Shown here piece after piece: positions 1 through 10,933 of a stretch of DNA of 64,000 nt. A program made the translations under genes and the position numbers. The notes beneath the pieces were generated by a model. The model ran no database searches. It had not been told where the DNA came from and was given only the letters and a program-made list of their open reading frames with translations. Origin of the DNA: Gyromitra esculenta. Its lineage: Eukaryota; Ascomycota; Pezizomycetes; Pezizales; Discinaceae. The stretch spans positions 1,054,001 to 1,118,000 of the forward strand of contig JBCAML010000017.1 in NCBI GenBank assembly GCA_038503075.1, read 5' to 3'. Each line of letters starts with the position of its first letter. Position 1 is the stretch's first letter.

Positions 1-1
1 G

Positions 2-550
2 TTGAGAGACTTCCTCCGAACGCAAATGAGAACGGCCCAGGACGTCTTGGAAAGCAGTACCAATAAGCACCGTACTCCTGCTCCATCATTTAAGATCAAG
101 GACGAAGTCTTCGTATCCATGAAGAACATGAGGACAACCAGGAATTCAAGAAAGTTAGACTGGAAGTGGAGTTGCCCTTTTCCAATAAAACGGGTGATTT
201 CAGCCTATGCCTACGAGGTTGAATTACCAATCTCGATGAAGTATCACCCCGTGTTCCATGTTTCGTTACTAAGAGCCGCCCCCATCGACCCTCTCCCAGG
301 CCAAATTATCGCTCCTCCACCTCTAATCCAAGTTAACGACCACAAAGAAAACCTTGTCGAGAGTATTCTAGACTCCCGCCTTCGTCGAGGAAAACTCCAA
401 TACCTAGTCGAATGGACTGGTTACGCGCTACCCACTTGGGAACCTGCGGAGTATCATGAAGAAACGGAAGCAGTCGATGTCTTCCATCAAAGGTATCCGG
501 ATAAAGCTAGGAAGGACTTGATTAGTGTTCACAGGAGCTCACGGCTATGA
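2..550 (+). CDS. Gypsy pol C-terminus: integrase tail and chromodomain (element A, partial)
   Basis: This is the 3' end of a gypsy pol gene, open from the window edge to a TGA at 548-550. The product matches the C-termini of the other pol copies in the window. It contains the integrase C-terminal (GPY/F-like) region with KLDWKW and KYHPVFHVSLL, then a chromodomain with YLVEWTGYALPTWEPAEYH, which keeps the aromatic residues expected for methyl-lysine binding. The family uses this domain to steer integration towards heterochromatin. There are no internal stops in the visible part, so this copy may have been intact. Its 5' part is not visible. The stop lies 11 nt before the LTR. Confidence 0.85.
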   Translation: MRDFLRTQMRTAQDVLESSTNKHRTPAPSFKIKDEVFVSMKNMRTTRNSRKLDWKWSCPFPIKRVISAYAYEVELPISMKYHPVFHVSLLRAAPIDPLPGQIIAPPPLIQVNDHKENLVESILDSRLRRGKLQYLVEWTGYALPTWEPAEYHEETEAVDVFHQRYPDKARKDLISVHRSSRL

Positions 551-561
551 GGGAGGGCTAC

Positions 562-969
562 TTTCATGGATGGATGTTTTGTTGATTGGTTAGGCGCAAG
601 GGTTGGTGGTTGTCGCGTTGTATCGGTGTTCCTTTTGTTTCCTCGGATTTCTGTTATCATGAGTCAGGTCTTTGTCATCGGAAGGGTTGGAATGCGATAT
701 ATAAGCGAAGGGAATTCCCCTCTTGTTGCGCTTTTTCTTCTTCTTTCCTTAAGCAACGTCTTCTATTGTTTACTCGTGTATTTCACAATACAATCCTCGG
801 TTACACCTCGTAATCCATCGCTGTCGCTGCCCTCAAGTCATCAGAACTTGACCCCCTCGTAGAGCCTGTAGAACCTTCGTATACACTCTCGCTGTTGGTT
901 TCCTACTCAAGTAGCACTGCTCATCTCGAGGGATACTCGAGAGCTTGATCTGAAACCCACTCCTTGAGA
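562..969 (+). repeat. 3' LTR of element A (gypsy family I)
   Basis: The LTR begins TTTCATGG directly after the purine-rich gggagggctac and ends ...CCTTGAGA. It contains the TATA-like tatataag, the self-primer motif aagcaacgt downstream of it, and the U5 hairpin CTCGAG-GGATA-CTCGAG. Length is 408 bp, like the other family I LTRs. Confidence 0.88.
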
Positions 970-1757
970 TTATGGAACAATACCTACGCTCCTATGTGTC
1001 TTATCAACAAGGTGACTGGAGCGATTGGTTACCGATGGCAGAATTTTCTGCAAACAATCAAGAATCGACTAGTACCAAGGTCTCGCCTTTTTTCGCAAAC
1101 TATGGTTACCATCCCCGGTTCGATACTTCCATTATTCCTTCAACAGCCACTGCCCAAAGTCTAGATTCCTCAACCTTCGCAACCACAATGCAAGAATTGT
1201 ATGACTACCTCCGAACGCAAATTCGAACAGCTCAGGACATTCAAGAAACCTCGACTAATAAGCACCGAACCCCGGCCCCTGCTTATCAAGTCAATAACCA
1301 GGTATTTGTATCCATGAAGAATATCCGAGCCGTTCAAAATGCCCGGAAACTCGACTGGAAATGGATGGGACCTTATCCGATAAAGAAGATAGTATCGCCT
1401 TTTGCATACGAAATTGATCTTCCACCATCAGTCAAGTATCACCCCGTCTTCCACGTTTCGCTCCTTAAACCTGCCGCCGATGATCCTCTCCCAGGACAAA
1501 TAATACCCCCTCCATCTCCAATTGTAGTTAATGAACAGGAGGAATATTTTATTGAGAAAATCCTCGAGCAACGGATACATCGCGGACGACAACAATACCT
1601 TGTTGAATGGACTGGTTATGCTCATCCTACCTGGGAACCTGCCGAAGATCTTCAGGATACAGCTGCCCTTGATATCTTTTTAACTACCACGACTACTACC
1701 AGTCCTAAGGTTCGCAGGAGCTCACGCTTGAGACGGGGGGCTACTTTCACGGATTAA
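970..1757 (+). CDS. Gypsy pol C-terminus (element B, 5'-truncated by insertion of A)
   Basis: This is the 3' part of another gypsy pol, open from the boundary with element A's LTR to TAA at 1755-1757. It starts within the integrase (MEQYLRSYVSYQQ, downstream of the DDE glutamate), continues through KLDWKWMGPYPIKK and KYHPVFHVSLLKPA, and ends with a complete chromodomain (YLVEWTGYAHPTWEPAEDL). It is closer to element E than to A, C and D (for example MGPYPIKK and SLLKPA). The stop codon lies inside the 3' LTR, as in element E. The rest of this element is beyond the left edge. Confidence 0.82.
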
Positions 1758-2572
1758 GGATTAGGGATAGGGTTAGGATTTGGTGCGACGGTTAGTATAG
1801 ATTTCGGATCTTTTATTATAATGCTATTGTATTTCGGTTGTTATTGGTTATTGGATTTGTTGGGAAAAGCGGAGTATTTAAATGATGGATTTCCTTCGCT
1901 TGTTGTTTTCTTTCTCTTCTTTCTTTAAGCAACGTTCTCGTTTACCTTCTTCTGTCTTTGTTATAAATACTATCTTGATTCTATCTCAGAATCCTCGCTG
2001 TCGCTGTTCGCTTCACTGCACTTATCTCACGGTTCAGTCCCTCGTTGCCTCTTCGATCCCTGAAGATGAAGAGCTACTTAAGCGAGGTACTAACACGTTC
2101 GAGGAGTGCAGTGTTTTCTACAAGTTCCACGAGTCTATCTCAAGGCGAGATAAGTGCAGCGAATTGGACAGCGACAGCGAGTGTTCTGAGTAACCGAGAT
2201 AGTATTTCCGACAAGTACAAGAGAAGGTAAACGAGAACGTTGCTTTAGAAAGAAGAGAAAAAGAGACAACAATGACTCGAAATCCTTCGCTTAAATACCC
2301 CGCTTTTCCCGTGACACCATCAATAACCTGACAACAACCGAAACACAACCGAACTACAATAAGATTATAAGAAAAGATCCACAACCCGTAACCACCATCG
2401 TACCAAATTCTAACCCTATTCCTAATCCTTGAAAACTTATCTTGCCTTGAGATAGACCAATTGTAGAACCTGTAGAAACGCTGCACTCTTTGAACGCGTT
2501 GTTACCTCGTCTAAGTAGCACTGCTCATCTTCAGGGATACTGAAGAGCTTAACGAGGGACTCAACCGTGAGA
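1745..2572 (+). repeat. 3' LTR of element B (family II), split by a solo LTR
   Basis: The LTR starts TTTCACGG after the PPT-like acggggggctac and ends ...ACCGTGAGA at 2572. It is interrupted after 2024 by an inverted solo LTR and resumes at 2440. The two halves join at the hairpin seen uninterrupted elsewhere (tatctcgccttgagata). It includes the TATA-like gtatttaa, the primer motif aagcaacgt and the U5 hairpin around GGATA. Confidence 0.88.
2025..2434 (-). repeat. Solo gypsy LTR, inverted, TSD ACTTA
   Basis: A 410-bp reverse-oriented LTR (reads tctcacgg...ccttgaaa on the plus strand) lies inside the 3' LTR of element B. It is flanked by the 5-bp direct repeat ACTTA (2020-2024 and 2435-2439), which proves an independent insertion followed by loss of the internal region. 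Confidence 0.93.
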
Positions 2573-3992
2573 GAGGAGTGTTGTAACGGATCATCAACCC
2601 CGTTACTTGCAGTGATGCAAAATAGTACCGAACAAGCAGAGAGGTAGTAAGGATCAGCATGAGTGGTGTAGTTACCATATGCTAGAGGATACCTGATACC
2701 CTGCTGTTCCAATAGAGTGGAACCAGCGAGAATACCATTAGCTAACAAGCCAATGATATATCTCCGATAACACCAAATACAGGAAGCTCCTGTGGTGGCG
2801 TTCCCAATCCATCTATGCATGTACCAGCGGCCCAAAGCCATTGGCGCGGCAATAGGTAATCTATTAAGTGCAGGACACCTCACATGCAACAGTAGACTGA
2901 TCAGCGCCGATTCCTGCATCCAGCATAGGCATGGCATGCAGCCGGCGGATCTAGAAGGTCTAACTGGATAGAACAACCGAGAAGTGCTGGAGAGCGCCAA
3001 AGTGATCATTTGTTGAATCCTGAGGTGCCCCGCCCACAATAGCTTGGCATGTTCTCAGGGTCTTGACTGGCCCCCAGCAGAGTTGAACAGAAAGAGGACG
3101 GTGAGTCAGCAGCACTATAAAGATTGTGCATGACCCCGCCACCTGTTGCTCTTCTTCCCAGTCTCATCAAGAGAATACTACTGAGTAGAGCCCTTAAGAT
3201 TATTGAGTACCTTGCACGAAAATACTTTTAATATTTCAATCTGATTTCTAGTATTTGCTATGGCCGTATTCCTATACCTATTCCCACTACAGAGCAGTAG
3301 GACTACCCTCGTTACAAGTGTATCATGATGGATGCTTCCCTAAAAGGGCATCATGAGAGGAGGAGAAGTATCACGAAGCAGGGGTGAAGCCTAAGTGCTA
3401 AAGACTTATGGCCCTGTGTCATCCCATTGCAACACAGAAGGAGGAGTAGTTGCTTCAAGCGAGTGAAGTGTAGAGGAGAGGGAGCATGCCAATGAAACAC
3501 TAGGAAACCTATGGATATATATCATATATCCAACACCGGCGCTTGTTTACTTAGCGAGTGATATTTCGTGACTCTTCTACTATTCCCGAAGACTATCATT
3601 CTGACAAACTTGAAACTTAAAACTACAAATTTGTAGATTCCTAATTATTATTCTGTATATCTAGGGGCCCCTCAAGATGTGCGATTTACAATGGATCATT
3701 TGTTCTAATGGTATAAAACTTAGGCAGGCTGAGAGGAAGAGAGACTACGTGTAATCATGATCCATTTGTTTCGGAGCTGTATAGTGACATAACTTTTCGC
3801 CTCCATTAAAGGAAAGCCCAACTAGCAACTCAGTTATATCAATTCTTCGAAGAGTAACGCGGGAGGTCTATTTTAATTAGTCACAAGTTCTTTACTACAT
3901 GACGTATGTGCATTTCAAGGGGGGAGGCTATATGTTATTCATTCACTCTCCTTCTTTGGTTTTTGACTCAGAAAAAGAAACAAAAGTGCAAC
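2573..3992. other. Intergenic, no recognisable gene
   Basis: This is the stretch between element B and the end of the SDR gene. A 200-codon minus-strand frame at 2437-3039 runs across LTR sequence and resembles no family I know. I see no promoter, RNA gene or LTR terminus here. It may hold old, unrecognisable transposon sequence. Confidence 0.5.
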
Positions 3993-5124
3993 CTATTGTG
4001 GTTTTCTGTGCATCGTCCCAGCACCTGCTTGGTGACTCGGGTAGACCAAAGTATCAGCTAGTACAACGTTTTCCCGCCTCCCAGCAGCAAATACCACTAT
4101 CTCCGCAATATCCTCTGGGATGAGTGGTTCGCAGCCACTAATTATCATGCCGTGTCAGTTTCTGACGAAGATTTGCATGGACGATAAGAGGGAGGGAGAG
4201 AATACGCGTAAACAGCATCAGCTTTCAATTTATCGCCTCTGAACCTCACAATAGAGAATTCCTGTTGATAGCAGTAAGTACGAGACAAGAAAATTAATGG
4301 TTGTAAAGAAAGATATACAGTTTCGACTTGGCCCGGGTCAATTTCAATGACTCGAATTCTCGTAGCAATCAATTCTTTCCGGAGACTTTCGGTAAAACTT
4401 CGGACGGCAGCTTTGCTGGCGCAGTAGATGCTCCCGCCTGGATATGGTTCTCTCCCAGCAATAGATCCAACATTAATCACATCACCCCGCCCACCGCGGG
4501 CTTGAAATATTGGAAGAATCTTTTGGGTCATCTGGTTTGAGTGTCAATCAAATCATTTTTGTGAGTTTGAGAGAGTGGCGATGCACGTTAATGAGACCTG
4601 TCACATTGGTTGACATCATGATATTGATGTCTTCTTCAGCAATTTCGCCAACTCTATCAATACCTTTCACGAGACCACTAAGAACCGCGAGGTTCGTTAG
4701 TTTATATTTTTATTCTCGGAATTAAAGAAAAACTGGACTCATACGCATTGTTGACTAGAACGTCAATCCCTCTCCAGTCTGCTGGTAGTCTCCCTACAAA
4801 TCCATTCACATCACTCGACGAAGAAACGTCCAGCCTAACTGGCAGGACTTTCGTTCGCCCTTTGCTCTCACTTTCAATAGACTTTGCAAGTTCTTTTAGA
4901 GCTTCTTCACGTCTGGCAGCCAAGATAAGCTTTATATGTGGAGAGGTGCGAGAGAATTCTATGGCGGTTGAACGGCCGATTCCTGAGGATGCGCCCGTGA
5001 TCAGGATGGTCTTCCCAGAAAGACGAGCAGACATGGCAGTGTGAGACATTTGGGCGGTAAATTTTCGGGAGAGGGGATATGTGAGGCGGAGAGGAGAAAT
5101 AATACAGCGGGTGAGATGAAGCAT
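3993..5124 (-). CDS. NADP-dependent short-chain dehydrogenase, YMR226C/serine 3-dehydrogenase-like
   Basis: A spliced model of five exons joins in frame (minus strand: 5124-4745, 4677-4587, 4531-4319, 4261-4206, 4137-3993) and gives 294 aa. Introns are 67, 55, 57 and 68 nt, all GT-AG. The product is a classical SDR with a Rossmann fold: TGASSGIG cofactor motif, a basic residue in LAARR consistent with NADP, NNAG, the catalytic Ser in GSIAGRE, and the YCASK catalytic Tyr/Lys. The order of motifs and the tail (VLADTLVYP) follow the yeast YMR226C family, cytosolic NADP-dependent dehydrogenases of 3-hydroxy acids such as L-allo-threonine and serine. The first ATG adds about 25 residues, basic and hydrophobic, that could be a mitochondrial presequence. 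An internal ATG at 5049 would give 269 aa, the usual family length. Physiological substrate is inferred, not shown. Confidence 0.9.
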
Positions 5125-5956
5125 GCCCGGAGAGGATGCTGGTTATGTATGTATTGATGGCTGTACTGTAAGGGTATCTACCTAATAGCTACCTTATTTA
5201 GTAACTACCGAGATGCATATAAACGGAGTTCTGTGGGCCGAAAACACAAGTTGTGGTAATTGAACCGACTAACCTATTAGAGACCATGATCGTATCTTGG
5301 CCTCTGCAGAGAGCAAGAGAGGGGTAAATCGCCCAACACCCCACTTGTACCCCTCCTTTATCGTCCGCTGCCAGTATGGTATGCTGTTCAAGATGGTTGC
5401 CCCTCATGTGATGGGGTGAAAAAAAGCGGCTGAAAGGGCGGTTAATTGGTCAGGTACGACGGCAACGCTGAGCGGGAGTTCCCGGGATGAGACTAAGGCT
5501 GACAAACTCGATCCTGTTTCAACCCAGCTCCCAACGACAACCTCTCATCTCTTCCCCATCCCTCGCTGACCGAAGGACAGAACTACCAACAACCGAAGAG
5601 CAACACTGCTCCAGATGGCCAGCACAAGAACAAGAGTCAACGAAGGCACCAAATATAAAGTATTCAACATGATGGCTGTCCCTGTTTTGTGTCGGATTTA
5701 GGGGCACACGATGATCGACCACGAACCACCCTTTTATCTTCACATAATGGCGGGTTACTATTTTGCTGTCTTTTATCCAGGTGGATTGTTTGATAAGGAT
5801 TTTGGTCTTTGGAGAAGGAGGCTCCTGAGAAAAGCGTGATTCGCTTGTCTTTCGAGCGTCAATTTGAGCAAATACCAAACCTTTGTTTGGTGCGCAGCTT
5901 GAAACGAAGTTTTTCAATCTATCCATTCTATTTTTTCGCTTCAACTATTTCGATAT
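5125..5956. other. Divergent intergenic region between SDR and acidic-protein gene
   Basis: The two flanking genes are transcribed away from each other, so this stretch must hold both promoters. It is pyrimidine-rich near 5500-5560 and 5930-6000. I find no coding frame that continues into either neighbour and no repeat. Confidence 0.5.
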
Positions 5957-7723
5957 ATGTCGTCTCACTCCACACTCCACCCCTCTTTGTTGTCGTCTAT
6001 CTTCACAGCTTGTTGTCTTAGCGACCCTCTAACTTTCCTTGGCATTATCGAAACCGGTTCGCCTATCATTTCTCCCCCTTGCATCATTATGATGGATATC
6101 AAGCGCCTCCCTCTAGTTTCAGGATCGAGGCAGACATTTTTCGAATATGTTTTTAGCAGTGTCGCCAGCTTGTTCGCAGCTATGAAGGACCTGCCTCTAA
6201 TCGATGCTAACGAAGTGGGCCGGGATAACCTTCCAGTGGTCTCTAGTCCATGGGATCAGCTGATGGTTTCTTCATTTCATTTGTCCCATCTCACAACTGT
6301 ATATACTGCGAAAAAACCGTTACAACAGAATGGAGCGTTGATAACCACGTTACTTGTAGGTTTAATCGCTAACCCCTACTCTATCGAGCAAGAAACTCAC
6401 TATTATCCAGGAATTTGCTCCTCGTTTTGACAAGTATCATTCTGCCAAACAGAGCAGGATTCGCTTTTATAGATACCTAACACAGGGTTTTATCGGTTTG
6501 ACCGACATGCAGGTTTGTGGTTCAATCCTCGCAATGGCATTCGTGAGCTGATTTGTCGATTCTCGTAGTCTTGTTTTCTATCAAGTGTGGAAGCTACAAG
6601 TTCGACTTTTCGGTTTTCGCGTGTTGTGACCACTCTACACCCGTGCATTAATATTCCGCCCAAGATACCCGCAATCTTGATAACGGATGTTGATGGGCCT
6701 CTGCCTAACGGGATCGACGACGGCTGCAATGATGAAATGTATAGAGCAATGACATCCGGGAAGGGTTTATTGTGGAGTCGGTGGAGCGGGAAGTTTTCTC
6801 AAAGCCAATGTGGAAACGAGATTGAATATGGAGATGAAATTTACTTCGAAGATAAAGATGATGATGAAGAGGAGGCGCAAGGCTCTATTGAAGACGATTT
6901 CGGAGTCCTAGAACGCTGCAACCTCGATACCAAAGAACGAATAAACGTCCCAAAACCTATCGTGAAACATATTACCGAAGAGCCGGAGGTGCTGGAATGG
7001 TGGGAGATGGGGGAAGACGATGATGAGACCAAAAGAGTCGACGAAGAATCTGATTCCGACCTAGACGATGATTCCGACGATGATTCCGACGACGGGGACC
7101 AGGACTTTTCTGATTTTGAAGATGGCGATGATGAACACGAGGGCAATTCCGAAGATGATGACTCGGGAGAAGATTCCGACCTTGGCGAGGAATCCGAAGA
7201 TACCAAAACCCTCCTAGCCATTAACAACCATCCTTCGGGCCATGGAATTCATATTGCACACCCACCTCGAACAAAACCAAAACCAGCCACTACTACTCAT
7301 ACCTATACCACGGGTATGGGGTCTCGCGGACAGAAAACCGGAGAAACCGAAGAAGCCAGCGATGTCGAACTCTCGCCCTCCTCACCCTCCCACTCTTCTG
7401 TCACGTATTCTGACTTTGAATCCTACAACTCATGCACAACGATGTCGTCACCATCACTAACACCAATCACCCCTTCTTCGCTATGCGTCCTTCCTATCGA
7501 TAATCTTACCTTTATTAGAAGGAGGGTGAAATCCTCGGAATTGGATTGCCTGGCTGGGTTGCAGTTTCCAGGAAATCTATGGCGATTGATTTTCTACTTA
7601 GATCTTGAGTTGGGGGCCGCTAAGAGGTCTGAATTAGATTTAGAATTCAGTGTCCAACTAGGACATGAGGAAATTTTCCTGGGGAAGATTCTGAGTATTG
7701 AAGGGTTAGATCTTGCACGATAG
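5957..7723 (+). CDS. Hypothetical acidic protein, 3 exons
   Basis: I do not recognise this protein. A spliced model (5957-6355, 6411-6512, 6569-7723) removes 55- and 56-nt introns (gtaggt...ccag with a ctaac branch site; gtttgt...gtag) and fuses two long frames into one of 551 aa. Exon lengths are all multiples of three. The start could also be the in-frame MMDIKRLP about 45 residues further on. Residues about 258-380 are an Asp/Glu/Ser-rich disordered tract (repeated DDDSDD-like units), followed by Ser/Thr/Pro-rich sequence and an ordered C-terminus (IDNLTFIRRRVKSSELDCLAG). No enzyme motif, signal peptide or membrane segment is evident. The acidic tract is typical of nuclear or nucleolar proteins, but that is only composition. 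Confidence 0.6.
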
Positions 7724-9084
7724 AATCGAAAATCCATGAAGAGATGGAACCAAAAGGTAAATGGGTAAGGGGAAGGAAATGACTTTATGTCCAAAAGCCT
7801 TGATTACATAACGGTATCTGTAGTGAAGTTTGATGCTGATAGGTGTCAAAAGGCGACAAGGTTGGGAAGGGCGTCTGGGAAATTTATTTCATGGGAATCT
7901 TCAGCGTGAGCTTTGTGCTTGAATATTATTTCTTCCATAACCGACTGATTTAGATTTGGAGCTTTTGCTTTTGCTTTTTACTCTAGCGCGCGTTCATTGT
8001 AGAAGGAATGTTTAGATGGATGTCGAAAATGCTATCTTGATGTACAGTCACATTCACAAAACCCTGGTACCCTGTAATCTAGCAATAGTAAACTTTATAG
8101 TTGCAGATCAAGCCAGGCTGCAATGTACCAAAAGGGTGGAATACTGGATGTCTTCCCGTAAAATCTGGATTCAAGGCTAAATTAGTTCAGACTAACGAAA
8201 GCTAGAATTTAAAGCTGAACTTCAGATCTATTAACAGCAAGAATACCCAGTTCGGTGATTACTAATAAACTTCCTTCACAAGAAAATCATGAAAATTAGC
8301 AGATATCCTCCAATACACAAGGCTATATTAGCCCTGTATAGAAACTTCGCTTTCCTCGTTATTTGAAGAATTGCGACCGTAGAATTGGCATAGGCGACCT
8401 CTCTTCTGGTGTGGTTTCTGGTTGCCATGGCATATCGTTTCCCTTCTAGGGACCCGAAGGGCCCCAGATATCTAGAAGCGGGGTGGGGACCCTCTGCCAT
8501 GATTCTACAACATGAAGTTGTCAGATCGGTTGCCTGGTATGTCTCAGCCTACTTTACTACTCTGAAGTGCTTCTAATTTTTACGGGAAGGCATCCACTAT
8601 GGGAATACTGAGAATCACATCTAACAGCTTTATATGGCTACTTTCTGCGGAATTTAATATTTGCAGCCTCAATCTATTGGTAGTCGTGCTTGATAGAGAG
8701 GAGGGTGTCATGGTCTTGCAAACGAGACTGTACATACAGTAAGTAACTAATCATAACAACACAAATAAGAATAGCCCACCCTGAATCTAAGTCCAAGTCT
8801 GGCGAAATAATCTTCAAACCAGCATATAATCCTAAATCTTAGTGGAGTGAAATGCCAAATTTAGATTGATCATGCTGATAAGATATGATAAGATAACGAT
8901 CAACTGTGTTGGATGTCTCGCCCGATCAACCCCTCCCTGCTTCGTTCATCCCAAAACACATAAAACTTAAAGAACGTCCGCGGTAAACAGCTTGTAAAAG
9001 GTTTGCGAAATGTTTTATCCCCCTAGATATTCTCTTCTCATCCTTCGAAGTACTCTTGCTAACCCTTAATATTGAGAAGGCAAA
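7724..9084. other. Intergenic, nothing recognised
   Basis: This is AT-rich non-coding sequence between the acidic-protein gene and the aldehyde dehydrogenase. The last 150 nt before 9085 should contain the ALDH promoter. No repeat, RNA gene or coding frame is convincing. Confidence 0.5.
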
Positions 9085-10933
9085 ATGTCGCAAGAAACCA
9101 TCACAACAATCTCGCCAATAACTGGCAAACCCCTACTCACTAGGAAGGGTTTACTGACTTCGGAGATCCCTTCCCTATTGTCAGCTTCTAAAAAGGCTTT
9201 CTCTACTTTCCGTCATGCCTATCCCCTACAAGCACGTCAAGGGATTGTGCAGAAAGCATTGGAAATCCTCTCGAGCAAGGCCGATGAGCTGGCAAAAGAG
9301 TTGACCGAGCAAATGGGAAGACCTATTGCTTACACTGCAAAGGAAGTTGCTACATCAGTTATGCGAGCAGAGTATTTATTAAGGATTTCGGACGAGGCCC
9401 TGAGCGATTCGCCGGGCGAGACACAAGAAGGGTTCAAGAGGTTTATCAAAAAAGAACCTTTAGGGCCAGTATGTACACTTGATGATATTTGAAATTATAA
9501 ATTCTTGGCAAAAATTTGGATTGCGAACCGTTGCTAACTTTTTTTTTAAAGATTTTAATCATCTTTGCTTGGAATGTATGTTCAATATCTCCTTTAATGA
9601 GACTACAAATGAAAAAACTAATTAAGTGTTTGATGTAGTACCCATATCTTATCCTGATGAATTCACTTATTCCGGCTCTTTTGGCAGGCAATACATTACT
9701 TCTCAAACCGTCACCACAGACCCCCACGATAGCCGAACATATCGTCTCTATATTTATAGAGGCTGGGCTCCCTGAAAATGTTCTACAAACCGTTCATTGC
9801 GGGAATACTAACACACTTGAAGCACTTATTCGCAACCCGGACGTAAGATCGATTGCGTTTACTGGTTCCGTCACTGGTGGGATATCGGTCCAAAAAGCAG
9901 CTTCTTCTAGAGTTGTTCCGGTAGGCCTCGAGCTTGGCGGAAAAGATCCTGCATACATCCGTCCAGATGTGGACGTTACTTGGGCTGCTGAGGAAATCGT
10001 TGGTGGGGCGGTTTTTAATTCTGGGCAAAGTTGCTGCTCCATTGAGCGTGTCTATGTCCACGAGGAGATATATGACGAGTTTTTGGATAAGTTAATTGGT
10101 GTGCTTAACGGATATAAGCTCGGCGATCCTTTCGACAAAACGACCCATCTAGGCCCTGTTGTGTCCATCAAGTCTGCCCAGACAATTGCTGAGCATGTTA
10201 AGGATGCCGAAAATAAAGGCGCTAGGAACCTTACGCCGGATGTTTTCTCTGCAGGGTCAAAGCTTGGAGTAACTTTCGTCAGACCAGAGATTTTGGCAGA
10301 TTGCAATCATAAAATGAGGATTATGACTGAGGAGACGTTTGGTCCTACTATTCCTGTTATGAAGGTCTCTAGTGACGGCGAGGCTGTGAGTCTGATGAAT
10401 GACTCTGAGTTCGGACTCACAGCTAGTATATGGACAAAGGATGTTAAGATCGGGCAAAAGCTCGCAGAACAGGTTGATGCAGGAACAGTATTTGTAAACC
10501 GATGCGATTATCCTAGTCCGGTGAGTTCTGAGCTACTTTCACTTTTACTTATGTTTCTAGACATTACACATTGGCAAGATCATCTCCGCGGAGGAGTGAA
10601 GAGAACCATGTTATTTACTTGTCGTTATTTTTGCTTCTTGTTCTCGTTGTCTCATTTTCTAGGGCACCAAACGCTATAAAACTCGGAGACGAGACCAGTT
10701 TTGGATTTAGTATTGCTTTTTACTTTTTGTTTCAAATCAAGTGGCACCCTCGCCCACGTGCGGGACAATATGCCCGATAACGATCGCTGACACGTTGTAA
10801 CATGATCTGCGGCCTTTAGGACCTTGCTTGGACTGGCTGGAAAGATTCGGGGAGAGGTGTAACGTTAAGCAAATTTGGGTTTGATGCGTTTGTGAGGCTG
10901 AAAAGCCTCCACTTCAAAGATTACCCGAAATAA
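9085..10933 (+). CDS. NAD(P)-dependent aldehyde dehydrogenase
   Basis: The spliced model is 9085-9468, 9552-9575, 9639-10520, 10820-10933, giving 467 aa with all junctions in phase 0. Exon 2 is only 24 nt (ILIIFAWN) and is needed to restore the family motif WNYP at the cofactor site. The catalytic Glu lies in LELGGKDPAY and the catalytic Cys in FNSGQSCCS. EETFGPTIPV and the C-terminal WTGWKDSGRG are also standard for the superfamily. Length and motifs suit a soluble ALDH of the succinate-semialdehyde/betaine-aldehyde type oxidising an aliphatic aldehyde. The exact substrate cannot be told. The last intron is 299 nt, much longer than the others (83 and 63 nt). Reading through it gives a false C-terminus at 10679. 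Confidence 0.92.

Larger units (their letters stand above)
1..969 (+). mobile_element. Ty3/gypsy chromodomain retrotransposon A, right end only
   Basis: The window opens inside the pol gene of a gypsy element and runs through its 3' LTR (562-969). The element sits inside another gypsy element (B): immediately after the LTR the sequence resumes in the integrase region of B at ttatggaac, where intact copies read on without a break. The 5-bp target duplication would be TTATG (970-974 on this side); its left copy lies outside the window. Confidence 0.9.

Noticed and set aside
1752..1781. TTAGGG-like telomeric words (ttagggatagggttagg)
   Set aside because: They lie in the U3 start of a family II LTR and recur in other LTRs (16905-16940). 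They are not an array and not an internal telomere.
2437..3039. 200-codon minus-strand frame
   Set aside because: Its 3' part runs through gypsy LTR sequence and the rest shows no family motif, so it is most likely fortuitous.
6841..7227. 128-codon Ser-rich frame on the minus strand
   Set aside because: It is the antisense shadow of the Asp/Glu-rich tract of the gene at 5957-7723.
9657..10679. ALDH reading frame continued to 10679
   Set aside because: The C-terminal ALDH motif WTGWKDSGRG is found at 10820-10933, so 10521-10819 is an intron and the read-through tail is not part of the protein.
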